Shown: piece by piece, positions 8,194-16,107 of the stretch
Layout of the letters: each line of letters begins with the position of its first letter
Numbering within the stretch: the stretch's first letter is position 1
Source of the DNA: Catenulispora sp. EB89
GTDB taxonomy: Bacteria > Actinomycetota > Actinomycetes > Streptomycetales > Catenulisporaceae
Assembly (NCBI RefSeq): GCF_041261445.1
Contig: NZ_JBGCCU010000001.1
Span: forward strand, 558,001-622,000
Length of the DNA stretch: 64,000 nt
Reading direction: 5' to 3'
The notes under the pieces: model-generated
Told to the model about the DNA's origin: nothing
Database searches by the model: none
What the model saw: the letters and a program-made list of their open reading frames with translations, nothing else
Position numbers and translations under genes: made by a program

Positions 8194-10422
8194 ATGCAGC
8201 TCGCAGCCATCGTCGTCTCGCTGGTGATCTCGGTCATCGGCTTCGGTCTGCTGGGCCGGACCGCTGTCTACATCTACCAGTTCGTGAAGCTCGGCCAGTC
8301 GGTCGCGCCCGGTGCGCGCACCAACGAGCCGCTGGAGCGGACCAGGAACCTCTTCCGGGAGTTCCTCGGCCACACTCGGCTGGCCCGCAAGGGCAAGCGC
8401 TGGATCGGCGCCATGCACTGGGTGGTCATGGTCGGCTTCGGCCTGCTGTTCTTCACCCTGGTCACCGCCTACGGCCAGCTGTTCTCCGCGGACTTCGCGA
8501 TCCCGCTGATCGGCCGCTGGTGGCCGTTCGAGTTCGTCACCGAAGTGATCAGCTTCGTGATGATCCTGGCGATCCTCGGGCTGATGGGCGTCCGGCTGCG
8601 CAACCGCCCCTCGGGCGCCGGCTCCAAGGACAAGGGCAAGCGCTCGCGGTTCTTCGGCTCCACGATGTGGCAGGGCTACTTCGTCGAGTGGGTCATCCTC
8701 ACCATCGGCCTGTGCATCATGCTGCTGCGCGGCTTCGAGGGCGCGCTGGGCCACCACCTCTCCTACAGCCTGCACTACCCGGTCAGCTACCCGCTGATCC
8801 ACGCCTTCGACGGCATGTCGCGCGGCGCGCTGGAGAACGGGATCTACGCGGTCGCGATGGTCAAGATCGTGATCTCGATGATCTGGGCCATCACCATCGG
8901 CCTGAACTCCACGATGAGCGTGGCCTGGCACCGCTTCCTGGCGTTCCCCAACATCTGGTTCAAGAAGAAGGCCGACGGCGGCACCGCGCTCGGCGCGCTG
9001 TCCCCGATGGCCTCCGGCGGCGTGCCGATCGACTTCGAGGACCCGGCCGAGGACGCCAAGTTCGGCGTCGGCGCGGTCGAGGACTTCACCTGGAAGGGCC
9101 TGCTGGACTTCTCGACCTGCACCGAGTGCGGCCGCTGCCAGGACCAGTGCCCGGCCTGGAACACCGACAAGCCGCTCTCGCCGAAGCTGCTGATGCTGGC
9201 CCTGCGCGACCACTCCGCGGCCAAGGCGCCCTACCTGTTCGCCGGCGGCGGCAAGGACCTGGAGGGCAACGAGAAGCTGGCCGAGGAGAAGTGGCTCTCG
9301 CTGCCGGACATGGTCCGCGCCGAGGCCGAGCGGCCGCTGATCGGCTCCGCCGACGACAACGGCGTCATCGACCCCGACATCCTGTGGTCCTGCACCACCT
9401 GCGGCGCCTGCGTCGAGCAGTGCCCGGTGGACATCGAGCACGTGGACCACATCGTCGACATGCGCCGCTACCAGGTGATGATCGAGTCCTCGTTCCCGTC
9501 CGAGGCCGGGACGATGCTGAAGAACCTGGAGAAGGCGCAGAACCCCTGGGGCATGCAGCCCAAGAAGCGCACCGAGTGGATCGCCGAGCTGGACTTCGAG
9601 GTGCCGGTGTTCGGCGAGACGCTGGAGGACATCTCCGAGGTCGAGTACCTCTACTGGGTCGGCTGCGCCGGCTCCCTGGAGGACCGCGCGAAGAAGACCA
9701 CGAAGGCGTTCGCCGAACTGCTGCACATCGCCGGCGTGAAGTTCGCCGTCCTAGGCGGCATGGAGGCCTGCACCGGCGACCCGGCGCGCCGCCTGGGCAA
9801 CGAGTTCCTGTTCCAGATGCTGGGGCAGGGCAACGTGGAGATGCTGAACGAGGTCTTCGGCGAGGACACGCCGCGCGAGAAGCGCAAGATCGTGGCGACC
9901 TGCCCGCACTGCTTCAACTCGCTGGCGAACGAGTACCCCCAGCTCGGCGGCGAATACGACGTCATCCACCACACGCAGCTGCTGGACACCCTGGTGTCCG
10001 AGGGCAAGCTGACGCCGGTGACCCCGATCAACCAGAACATCACCTACCACGACCCCTGCTACCTGGGCCGTCACAACAAGGTGTACACCCCGCCGCGCGA
10101 GATCATCGCGAAGGTCCCGGGTCTGAAGAACACCGAGATGCACCGCTGCAAGGAGAAGGGCTTCTGCTGCGGCGCCGGCGGCGCGCGGATGTGGATGGAG
10201 GAGCGCCTTGGCAAGCGCATCAACGTCGAGCGCGTCGACGAGGCACTGTCGACGAACCCGGACGTCATCTCCACGGCGTGCCCGTACTGCCTGGTGATGC
10301 TCGGCGACTCGATCACCGCCCGGAAGCAGGCGGGTGAGGTCCCGGAGTCCATGGAAGTGGTCGACGTCGCGCAGTTGCTGCTGACTTCGGTCAAGCCGGT
10401 GCCGGCTCCTGCGAACGCCTGA
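8194..10422 (+). CDS. etfD: Membrane iron-sulfur oxidoreductase, EtfD-like (electron-transfer-flavoprotein dehydrogenase family)
   Basis: The 742-residue protein has an N-terminal membrane part with about five helices (residues 1-255). It then carries two 4Fe-4S ferredoxin motifs, CTECGRCQDQCP at 309-320 and CTTCGACVEQCP at 400-411. The C-terminal half has two CCG (heterodisulfide-reductase-like) domains, with CPHCFNSL starting at residue 570 and the CCGAGG pair at 658-659. This architecture matches the actinobacterial family of Mycobacterium tuberculosis Rv0338c (EtfD), which passes electrons from EtfBA, loaded by acyl-CoA dehydrogenases, to the membrane quinone pool. Function here is by family resemblance; no etfA/etfB is in the window. 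SD AGGAGGAG lies about 12 bases before the ATG. The gene is divergent from the RpiR-type regulator. Confidence 0.88.
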   Translation: MQLAAIVVSLVISVIGFGLLGRTAVYIYQFVKLGQSVAPGARTNEPLERTRNLFREFLGHTRLARKGKRWIGAMHWVVMVGFGLLFFTLVTAYGQLFSADFAIPLIGRWWPFEFVTEVISFVMILAILGLMGVRLRNRPSGAGSKDKGKRSRFFGSTMWQGYFVEWVILTIGLCIMLLRGFEGALGHHLSYSLHYPVSYPLIHAFDGMSRGALENGIYAVAMVKIVISMIWAITIGLNSTMSVAWHRFLAFPNIWFKKKADGGTALGALSPMASGGVPIDFEDPAEDAKFGVGAVEDFTWKGLLDFSTCTECGRCQDQCPAWNTDKPLSPKLLMLALRDHSAAKAPYLFAGGGKDLEGNEKLAEEKWLSLPDMVRAEAERPLIGSADDNGVIDPDILWSCTTCGACVEQCPVDIEHVDHIVDMRRYQVMIESSFPSEAGTMLKNLEKAQNPWGMQPKKRTEWIAELDFEVPVFGETLEDISEVEYLYWVGCAGSLEDRAKKTTKAFAELLHIAGVKFAVLGGMEACTGDPARRLGNEFLFQMLGQGNVEMLNEVFGEDTPREKRKIVATCPHCFNSLANEYPQLGGEYDVIHHTQLLDTLVSEGKLTPVTPINQNITYHDPCYLGRHNKVYTPPREIIAKVPGLKNTEMHRCKEKGFCCGAGGARMWMEERLGKRINVERVDEALSTNPDVISTACPYCLVMLGDSITARKQAGEVPESMEVVDVAQLLLTSVKPVPAPANA

Positions 10423-10536
10423 GATGACCGGCCGGTAAAAGGGTCACAAAGAACCCCGACCAGCAGACGATCAACAGTTCGACGCTGCTAGCCTCGCCTC
10501 CGCAGGGTATGGGATACCGCGGAAGGTGGGGCTTCA

Positions 10537-11517
10537 GTGTCTTTCGACGAGCCGGACGACGGGCTGCGCTACCCGGCTCCCGGGCTGCCGGACACCGAGT
10601 ACGACAACGACTTCGACGACTCGGAGAACGAACCGACCGCGCCGCTCCCGACCCGCAGCCGTCCGGTGCTCCCGCCGGAGCCGCCGTCGGAGTGGCGGCA
10701 GCGCGCCGGCCGGGCCTGGCGCTTCACCCGGACGCTGGCGATCACGGTGCTGGTGCTGGTGGGGCTGGGAGCCGTCGGCAACGTGCTGATCAACCACTAC
10801 CCGCGCACGAGCAAGCACACGTACACGTACAACAACGTGCAGCAGATGCTGATAGCCGTCGACGGCAACGGCTCGATCAACGTCACCGGCTCGGACACCG
10901 ACGAGGTGACCATCAAGTCCACCGACAAGGCCACCCTGCTGGAACCGGTGGAGCGCCAGATCATCAGCGCCGGCGGCTACCTGCTGGTCAGCGTGCACTG
11001 CCCGAACAGCGAGTGCTCCTCGAAGTACGACATCCAAGTCCCGCGCTCGATGTCGGTCGAGGCGATGATGGACCACTCCAGCGACCAGGCGGACATCACG
11101 GCCACCGGACTGGACGCGGCGGTGAAGCTGTTCACCGGCCGCGGAAACGTCACGATCAACCACCTGGCGACCACATCGGACGTGAGCGTGACAGCCAACG
11201 GACAGGTCCAGGCCACGGACGTGAGCGCGGCGAACCTGGACGTGTTCGCACCCATAGGCGACAAGATAAACCTGCAGGTGGCGGGCGACATCGCGAACAT
11301 CCAGAACATCCGCGTAACGGCCGGACAGCCGGCCGAGGTGACGCTGACCGTGCCGGCCGGCGGCTACCGGTTCTCGTGCGTGCCGGCCGGGCACTGCACC
11401 GGGGCCAACGGGGACATCACGCAGGATCTGACGAGTCAGGTGCACGAGGATCAGAACTCGACGCACAACATTCAGGTGAATGTGGTTCAGAACACTGCGA
11501 AGATCCAGGCGGACTGA
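10537..11517 (+). CDS. Single-pass membrane protein with extracytoplasmic DUF4097-like beta-repeat domain
   Basis: The 326-residue protein has an acidic, Pro-rich cytoplasmic N-terminus (1-58) and one transmembrane helix near residues 64-86. The extracytoplasmic part is rich in Gly, Asn, Thr and Val, with a repeating pattern of short beta strands (I/V-x-V-x-G/N). The pattern resembles DUF4097/adhesin-like beta-solenoid proteins. Three cysteines sit in the outer domain (in CPNSEC and SCVPAGHC), possibly forming disulfides. GTG at 10537 follows GGAAGGTGGGG. It appears to be a single-gene unit closed by two hairpins downstream. Exact function is unknown. Confidence 0.75.
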   Translation: MSFDEPDDGLRYPAPGLPDTEYDNDFDDSENEPTAPLPTRSRPVLPPEPPSEWRQRAGRAWRFTRTLAITVLVLVGLGAVGNVLINHYPRTSKHTYTYNNVQQMLIAVDGNGSINVTGSDTDEVTIKSTDKATLLEPVERQIISAGGYLLVSVHCPNSECSSKYDIQVPRSMSVEAMMDHSSDQADITATGLDAAVKLFTGRGNVTINHLATTSDVSVTANGQVQATDVSAANLDVFAPIGDKINLQVAGDIANIQNIRVTAGQPAEVTLTVPAGGYRFSCVPAGHCTGANGDITQDLTSQVHEDQNSTHNIQVNVVQNTAKIQAD

Positions 11518-11527
11518 GCCGGTTGTC

Positions 11528-11547
11528 GGGGCTGGTGCACCAGCCCC
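11528..11547. terminator. Perfect 20-bp palindrome after the DUF4097-like gene
   Basis: A 20-base perfect palindrome (GGGGCTGGTG and its exact complement) lies ten bases after the stop codon. It can form a GC-rich hairpin and most likely ends the rightward transcript. Confidence 0.6.
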
Positions 11548-11559
11548 GGAAACGTCGAG

Positions 11560-11593
11560 GCGCGCCTCCCGGGCTCCATTGCCGGAGGCGCGC
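11560..11593. terminator. Hairpin between convergent transcripts
   Basis: Perfect 10-bp arms GCGCGCCTCC (11560-11569) and GGAGGCGCGC (11584-11593) flank a 14-base loop, followed by TGCTTTC. It sits between the rightward DUF4097-like gene and the leftward microprotein gene and could serve either. Confidence 0.6.
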
Positions 11594-11627
11594 TGCTTTC
11601 CCAGACACTGCTAGCCGGGAGCGGTCT

Positions 11628-11750
11628 CTACCGCTTCCCGTTCCTGTCGGCACCCCGTCCGAGAACGCGCTTGGCGTCCGCGAGGTACTGCAGAAGGCGT
11701 CCGATCAAGAACGCCGCGTATACGACACCGAAGATGATCAGTACTTCCAT
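11628..11750 (-). CDS. 40-residue single-pass membrane microprotein
   Basis: Reading leftward from an ATG at 11750 gives a 40-residue protein: one hydrophobic helix (about residues 3-24, starting MEVLIIFGVVYAAF) and then a basic tail rich in Arg and Lys. The start is well supported by GGAGGTGAGG directly upstream, one of the strongest SD sites in the window. The stop of the zinc-ribbon gene lies only 22 bases upstream on the same strand, so the two probably form an operon that ends at the hairpins near 11593. I do not recognise the family. It is likely an inner-membrane protein. Confidence 0.65.
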   Translation of the reverse strand: MEVLIIFGVVYAAFLIGRLLQYLADAKRVLGRGADRNGKR

Positions 11751-11772
11751 GGGATCCTCACCTCCCACCGGT

Positions 11773-12099
11773 TCAGGCCGCGAGCCCGAGCGGGCCGGCC
11801 CCGGGATCGGCCGGGGGCGTCCACGGGCATTGCGGGCACCGGGACGGCCAGCACCGGGCGCACTCGCCCAGGTCCGGGTCCGCCCCGTCGGGCGCCGTCT
11901 CCCTCCGGGCCGCCAGGTAGGCCGCCCAACTGGCCTGCTGGGCCCGCTCCTGGTCGGCGACCCAGGGCTGCACCATGGCGGCGCCGAAGCACAAAGTGCA
12001 TGTCAACCGTGCCTTGCCGATCCGGCCCTGCACGCAGCGCGGGCAGTCCTCCAGACCTGCTGACGATTGTTCGCGGGGCGTAGGGGTAGGTATCTCCAT
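11773..12099 (-). CDS. Small cysteine-rich (zinc-ribbon-like) protein
   Basis: The 108-residue product has CPRC at residues 19-22 and CTLC at 34-37, which together make a plausible zinc ribbon. A second cluster, CARC followed by CPQC, comes after a charged middle segment. ATG at 12099 follows GGGAAGAGA. It lies just upstream of the 40-residue membrane microprotein and divergent from the XRE regulator. No family name can be given. The cysteine spacing is the main evidence that it is real, so confidence is moderate. Confidence 0.55.
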   Translation of the reverse strand: MEIPTPTPREQSSAGLEDCPRCVQGRIGKARLTCTLCFGAAMVQPWVADQERAQQASWAAYLAARRETAPDGADPDLGECARCWPSRCPQCPWTPPADPGAGPLGLAA

Positions 12100-12390
12100 G
12101 AGGTCTCTTCCCGTCTCTTCGAGTGATGTCGGTTTGGGGCCTTTCCTCGCCGGGTCGACGCCGCACTACGTCGGCCCGGCTTTCGTTGGTCCAGGTGGGT
12201 GGCTCTTCAAGCAGAACCCTGTCGCGTACCCCTGTCTTAGTTGTACGATGCTCCTCGTCCGGAGGAGCTGTCAATTGCCACGCGCACTTTCTTCCTGAAT
12301 CTGCAACAGGCATCTGCCGTATGGTGGTTGCACCATGTAGATGCCCACTGAACTTGCGTACGGAACATGCCTGACGGCCAGGAGGCCCAA

Positions 12391-13347
12391 GTGCGAGTGA
12401 ACCAGCGGAACCAGCCGGTCGCGGGGATCAACGTTCTGCGCTGGGAGCTCGGGCAGGAGCTGCGTTCGCTCCGGTTGGCTGCGGGCAAGAGCATCGCGGA
12501 CGCTGCGAGGCACTTGGAGTGTTCGGACGCGAAGATAAGCCGGATGGAGAATGGCCAGCGTGGAGCCGTCGCGCGGGACGTGCGCGACCTGTGCAAACTG
12601 TACGGGGTGCCGGCGCAGCGGCGTGACCAGTTGATGACGTTGAGCCGGGAAGCGCTGGCGGCTGATCAGGGCGCCAGCTCGACAATCGCCGGAAAGTACT
12701 CCACCTATGTGGCTCTGGAGACGCAGGCGAGGAGCCTGCGTAACTACGAGGCCACCTTCATCCCGGGCCTGCTGCAGACAGAGCGCTATTCGCGCGCGGT
12801 CATCACTCAGAACGGTGACGAGGGACTCCAGAGCGAGGACGTGGAGGCGCGTGTGCGGGTCCGCCTGGACCGTCAGCAGCGCGTGTGGGGCGGCGGCGAC
12901 GACCTCCTGAAGGCACATTTCGTCATCGACGAGAACGTCCTGTGGCGGCCTGCCGGGGTTGACAGAGAGACCCGTGCGATCCGTGAGGAGCAGATCGATC
13001 TGCTGATCCGGGCGACCCGGCTCGACAACGTGACGTTGCAGGTCATGCCGTACTCCGCGGGCTTCTACCGGGGCATGGAGGGGTCGACGATCCTCCTGTT
13101 GAACCTCGACGAGGGTCCGCGGGTCAGCAGCACGTGCTACCTCGAGGGCATGTTCATGGAACTCTTCGTCCGCGGTCACGGCGAGATCGCGACCATCGGG
13201 GCGAAGTTCGAGGCCATGGCCAAGGTCGCCCTTTCCCCTGCCGACACTCGCAAATTCCTGATGCGACTGCTGCGCGGCACGTATCAACACTGGTCGTCCT
13301 CGCGGTCAGAGGGGCCGCGGGAACAAGGAAAGGTAGCCATGTCATGA
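12391..13347 (+). CDS. XRE-family helix-turn-helix regulator (DUF5753 type)
   Basis: The 318-residue protein has an N-terminal XRE HTH (about residues 17-70; motif HLECSDAKISRMENGQR). A C-terminal DUF5753 domain follows, recognisable by FIPGLLQTERYSRA and the stretch around VMPYSAGFYRGMEG. Actinomycetes hold many such regulators, each paired with a small DUF397 protein, and some pairs act in development. GTG at 12391 is chosen because AGGAGG lies seven bases upstream; the ATG at 12367 is in frame but has no SD. Its stop overlaps the start of the DUF397 gene by four bases (ATGA). Confidence 0.9.
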   Translation: MRVNQRNQPVAGINVLRWELGQELRSLRLAAGKSIADAARHLECSDAKISRMENGQRGAVARDVRDLCKLYGVPAQRRDQLMTLSREALAADQGASSTIAGKYSTYVALETQARSLRNYEATFIPGLLQTERYSRAVITQNGDEGLQSEDVEARVRVRLDRQQRVWGGGDDLLKAHFVIDENVLWRPAGVDRETRAIREEQIDLLIRATRLDNVTLQVMPYSAGFYRGMEGSTILLLNLDEGPRVSSTCYLEGMFMELFVRGHGEIATIGAKFEAMAKVALSPADTRKFLMRLLRGTYQHWSSSRSEGPREQGKVAMS

Positions 13348-13550
13348 TCGACACCGACGGCCTGCAATGGCGCAAAGCCGCCGCCAGTACGGGGAACGGC
13401 GCTTGCGTTGAGCTGGCGCCGGGGGGAAGCGAGGCCGTGTACCTCAGGGATTCGAAGGACCCGCAAGGACCGGTTCTGATGTTCACACGCACGGAGATCG
13501 CCGCGTTCGTGGACGGTGCCAAGCGCGGGGAGTTCGACGACCTGGCCTGA
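13344..13550 (+). CDS. DUF397 protein, partner of the XRE regulator
   Basis: This 68-residue protein has the DUF397 pattern: WRKAAAS near the start, then NGACVELA, VYLRDSKDPQGPVL and a closing FVDGAKRGEFD. It overlaps the XRE gene by four bases and is surely cotranslated. In studied actinomycete pairs the DUF397 partner modulates the XRE protein, and that role is inferred here. The product is cytoplasmic. Confidence 0.9.
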   Translation: MIDTDGLQWRKAAASTGNGACVELAPGGSEAVYLRDSKDPQGPVLMFTRTEIAAFVDGAKRGEFDDLA

Positions 13551-13829
13551 CCGGCGGCGTCGATCACCGAGGATTTTCAGCCCACCTGCAGCCGATCGGG
13601 TCCAAGGTGTGGACGAGCGCTCCACGCCCACAAGGCTCGGGGCGTTCGCAGGAACTCGCGGCGTGAGGCGGTTCGGGGCGTGAAAGCGGGCACGCGGTGC
13701 GATGCGCGAAGCCGTTCGCGTCCGTCACCTCGGCAAAGACTTGGTCATGGGAGACTTGCGGCGATTGCCCCAAGTACCAGCGGGTAGGAATTACTCCCGG
13801 TACGGCGCGTCAATTCGGGAGGGCAGTCC

Positions 13830-14039
13830 ATGCAAATCGATCAAAGTGAGGCGCGCTGGGTCAAGTCCAGTGCATCCAACGGCAACGGGTCCTGTGTCGA
13901 GACGACCAGCGTCCGTACGGACGAGATCCTCGTCCGCAACAGCCGGGACCCGCAAGGTCCCGTCCTCGCCTTCACAAAAGCCGAATGGATCGCGTTCGTC
14001 GCAGGTGTGAAGGCCGGAGAGTTCGACGCGATCGTCTAA
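13830..14039 (+). CDS. Second DUF397 protein
   Basis: This 69-residue paralogue of the preceding gene shares W-KSS-SNGNGSCVE, ILVRNSRDPQGPVLAF and the closing FVAGVKAGEFD. It has its own SD (GGGAGGGC, about six bases before the ATG) and lies 279 bases beyond the first copy, so it may be separately transcribed. It has no XRE gene of its own in the window and may pair with the upstream regulator. The stretch 13551-13829 between the copies shows no gene. Confidence 0.88.
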   Translation: MQIDQSEARWVKSSASNGNGSCVETTSVRTDEILVRNSRDPQGPVLAFTKAEWIAFVAGVKAGEFDAIV

Positions 14040-14088
14040 AACCGTCGCGGTTGCGGCCATTCCGGCGTCGGGTGTCGCCGCGGGTGCG

Positions 14089-14094
14089 TAGCAT
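14089..14094 (+). promoter_or_regulatory. -10 box of leaderless HSP90-like gene
   Basis: TAGCAT ends seven bases before the GTG start at 14102 and no SD is present, the usual picture of a leaderless actinobacterial transcript. No clear -35 was identified. Confidence 0.35.
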
Positions 14095-14101
14095 CGAGCG
14101 C

Positions 14102-16099
14102 GTGTCGTCCGAGAAGCCGCTGGTCTCCGAGTCCGCGTCCGCCGCCACTGATGCCGGTGGGCGTGGTCTTCCGTCTGTGCATGCCTTCCAAGTGGATCTG
14201 CGGGGGATCGTCGATCTCCTTTCGCACCACCTGTACTCCAGTCCGCGGGTGTTCGTGCGCGAACTTCTGCAGAATGCGGTGGATGCGATCACCGCTCGGC
14301 GGGCTGTGGATTCCGGTTCCCCTGCGGTGGTGCGGATTCTCGCGGATGGGGCGCGGGTGCAGGTGCGGGACAGTGGGATCGGTCTGACCGAGGACGAGGT
14401 GCATCGGTTTCTGGCCACCATCGGGCGGAGTTCGAAGCGCGGGGTGCGGAGCGGGCCGGGTGTGCCGGGTATGCGAGGCGTGCCGGAGGTGACGGGGGCT
14501 GAGGGCTTCGGCGGCGGGTTCGGTGATGCCGAAAGTGTGCTGGAGCTCGGTCGGGGGGACTTCCTCGGCCGTTTCGGGATCGGGTTGCTGGCGTGCTTCG
14601 TGGTCGCCGATGAGATCTGTGTGGTCACCAAGTCCGCTGTGGACGCCGATGCGCCGGCCGTCGAATGGCGGGGTGCCGCCGACGGTCACTACGACATCAG
14701 GATTCTGGCTCCTGAGGAGTCGCCCGCGGAGCCCGGGACGATCGTCACCCTGAAGCCGCGGCACGGCCAGGAGTTCTGGTTCCAGGCGACGCGGGTCGTC
14801 GAGCTGGCGCGGGACTTCGGCAGCCTGCTGCCGTACGAGACAGTGCTCGAAGACGAGGCCGGCTACACCTACCGCATCACCGAGACCCCGGCGGTCTGGG
14901 ACCGCGAGTACCCCTCGCCGGGTACCCGCTTCGAGGCGTTGGCCGCCTACTGCCAGGACACCCTCGGCTTCGCGCCGTTGGACATGATCGAGCTCAACAT
15001 TCCGCTGCTCGGGATCAAGGGCGCCGCCTACATCCTGCCCACCGCGGCCACCACCTCCGAGCAGGGCGGGCACCGGGTCCACATCAAGGGCATGCTGCTC
15101 ACCGACCAGGCGCGCGGGCTGCTGCCGGACTGGGCTTTCTTCGTCCGCTGCGTCATCGACACCGACGCGCTGCGGCCCACCGCCTCCCGTGAGGCGCTGT
15201 ACGAGGACGACCGGCTCGCCGCCGTGCGCGAGGCGCTCGGCAACCGGGTGCGCGACTGGCTCGCCGGGCTGGCCGCGACCGATCCGCCGCGCCTCAACCG
15301 GCTGCTGGCCGTGCACTACCTCGGGGTCAAGGCCCTGGCGCGCTTCGACGACGACCTGTTCGCGCTGACGCTGCCCTGGCTCCCCTTCGAGACCACGGCC
15401 GGCCGGCTGCCGCTGACGGCTTTCGCCGATCAGCACCGCGTCATCCACCTGACGGCCGGGGACGAGGAGTTCCAGCAGGTCTCGCAGATCGCCGCGGCGG
15501 TCGGCCTCGGTGTGGTGAACGGCGGCTACACCTACGACGCCGACCTGGTCCGCAAGCTGCCGCGGGCGCTGCCCGGCGTGACCGTGCTCGACCTGGACCC
15601 CGAGACCATCGCCGCGCACCTCGACACCGTCGACGGCGCCGAGGAGGCGGCTGCCGGACCGCTGCTGGCCACCGCCCGCCGGGTCCTGGACGCCCTCGAC
15701 TGCGACGTGGCCCTGCGCGCCTACCACCCGGTCACCGTCCCCGCGCTGCTCCTGGACGGCCGCGAGGCCCGGCACGAGCGGGCCCGGGCCGACGCCGAGG
15801 CGGAGGCCGCGGCCGACGGCGACGACCTGTGGGCCGGCATCCTCGGCGCGCTGCGGACCGTGGGGCCGCGGGCGCGGCTGGTGCTGAACCATCGCAGTCC
15901 GCTGATCCAGGGCCTGGCCGAGCTGGACGACGCCGAACTGGCCGCCACCGGCGTCGAAGCCGTCTACGGCCAGGCGCTCCTGCTGTCCAAACGGCCGATC
16001 CGGTCCAGCGAGTCGGCACTGCTCAACCGGGCCTTCCTGGGCCTGCTGGGATTCGCCGTCGGGCGACGGCAGGAGCCCGGGACCGAAGAAGAGGACTGA
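14102..16099 (+). CDS. HSP90-family ATPase with enlarged ATP lid
   Basis: The 665-residue protein starts with a GHKL ATPase domain like HtpG. It has LYSSPRVFVRELLQNAVDAI (helix with the catalytic Glu and nucleotide Asn), DSGIGLTEDEV (Asp-Gly box) and GRFGIGLLACF (glycine box). The middle region keeps KGMLLTDQARGLLPDW and the Arg-containing LRPTASREALYED. The C-terminus diverges from classical HtpG. Between IGRSSKRG and the glycine box is a Gly/Pro/Val-rich insertion of about 30 residues (near 113-145), where HtpG has a short lid. The TPR gene follows after eight bases. Such HSP90/TPR pairs occur elsewhere in actinobacteria. The role is probably a specialised chaperone or signalling ATPase; clients are unknown. 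Confidence 0.88.
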   Translation: MSSEKPLVSESASAATDAGGRGLPSVHAFQVDLRGIVDLLSHHLYSSPRVFVRELLQNAVDAITARRAVDSGSPAVVRILADGARVQVRDSGIGLTEDEVHRFLATIGRSSKRGVRSGPGVPGMRGVPEVTGAEGFGGGFGDAESVLELGRGDFLGRFGIGLLACFVVADEICVVTKSAVDADAPAVEWRGAADGHYDIRILAPEESPAEPGTIVTLKPRHGQEFWFQATRVVELARDFGSLLPYETVLEDEAGYTYRITETPAVWDREYPSPGTRFEALAAYCQDTLGFAPLDMIELNIPLLGIKGAAYILPTAATTSEQGGHRVHIKGMLLTDQARGLLPDWAFFVRCVIDTDALRPTASREALYEDDRLAAVREALGNRVRDWLAGLAATDPPRLNRLLAVHYLGVKALARFDDDLFALTLPWLPFETTAGRLPLTAFADQHRVIHLTAGDEEFQQVSQIAAAVGLGVVNGGYTYDADLVRKLPRALPGVTVLDLDPETIAAHLDTVDGAEEAAAGPLLATARRVLDALDCDVALRAYHPVTVPALLLDGREARHERARADAEAEAAADGDDLWAGILGALRTVGPRARLVLNHRSPLIQGLAELDDAELAATGVEAVYGQALLLSKRPIRSSESALLNRAFLGLLGFAVGRRQEPGTEEED

Positions 16100-16107
16100 G
16101 CCGGCCG

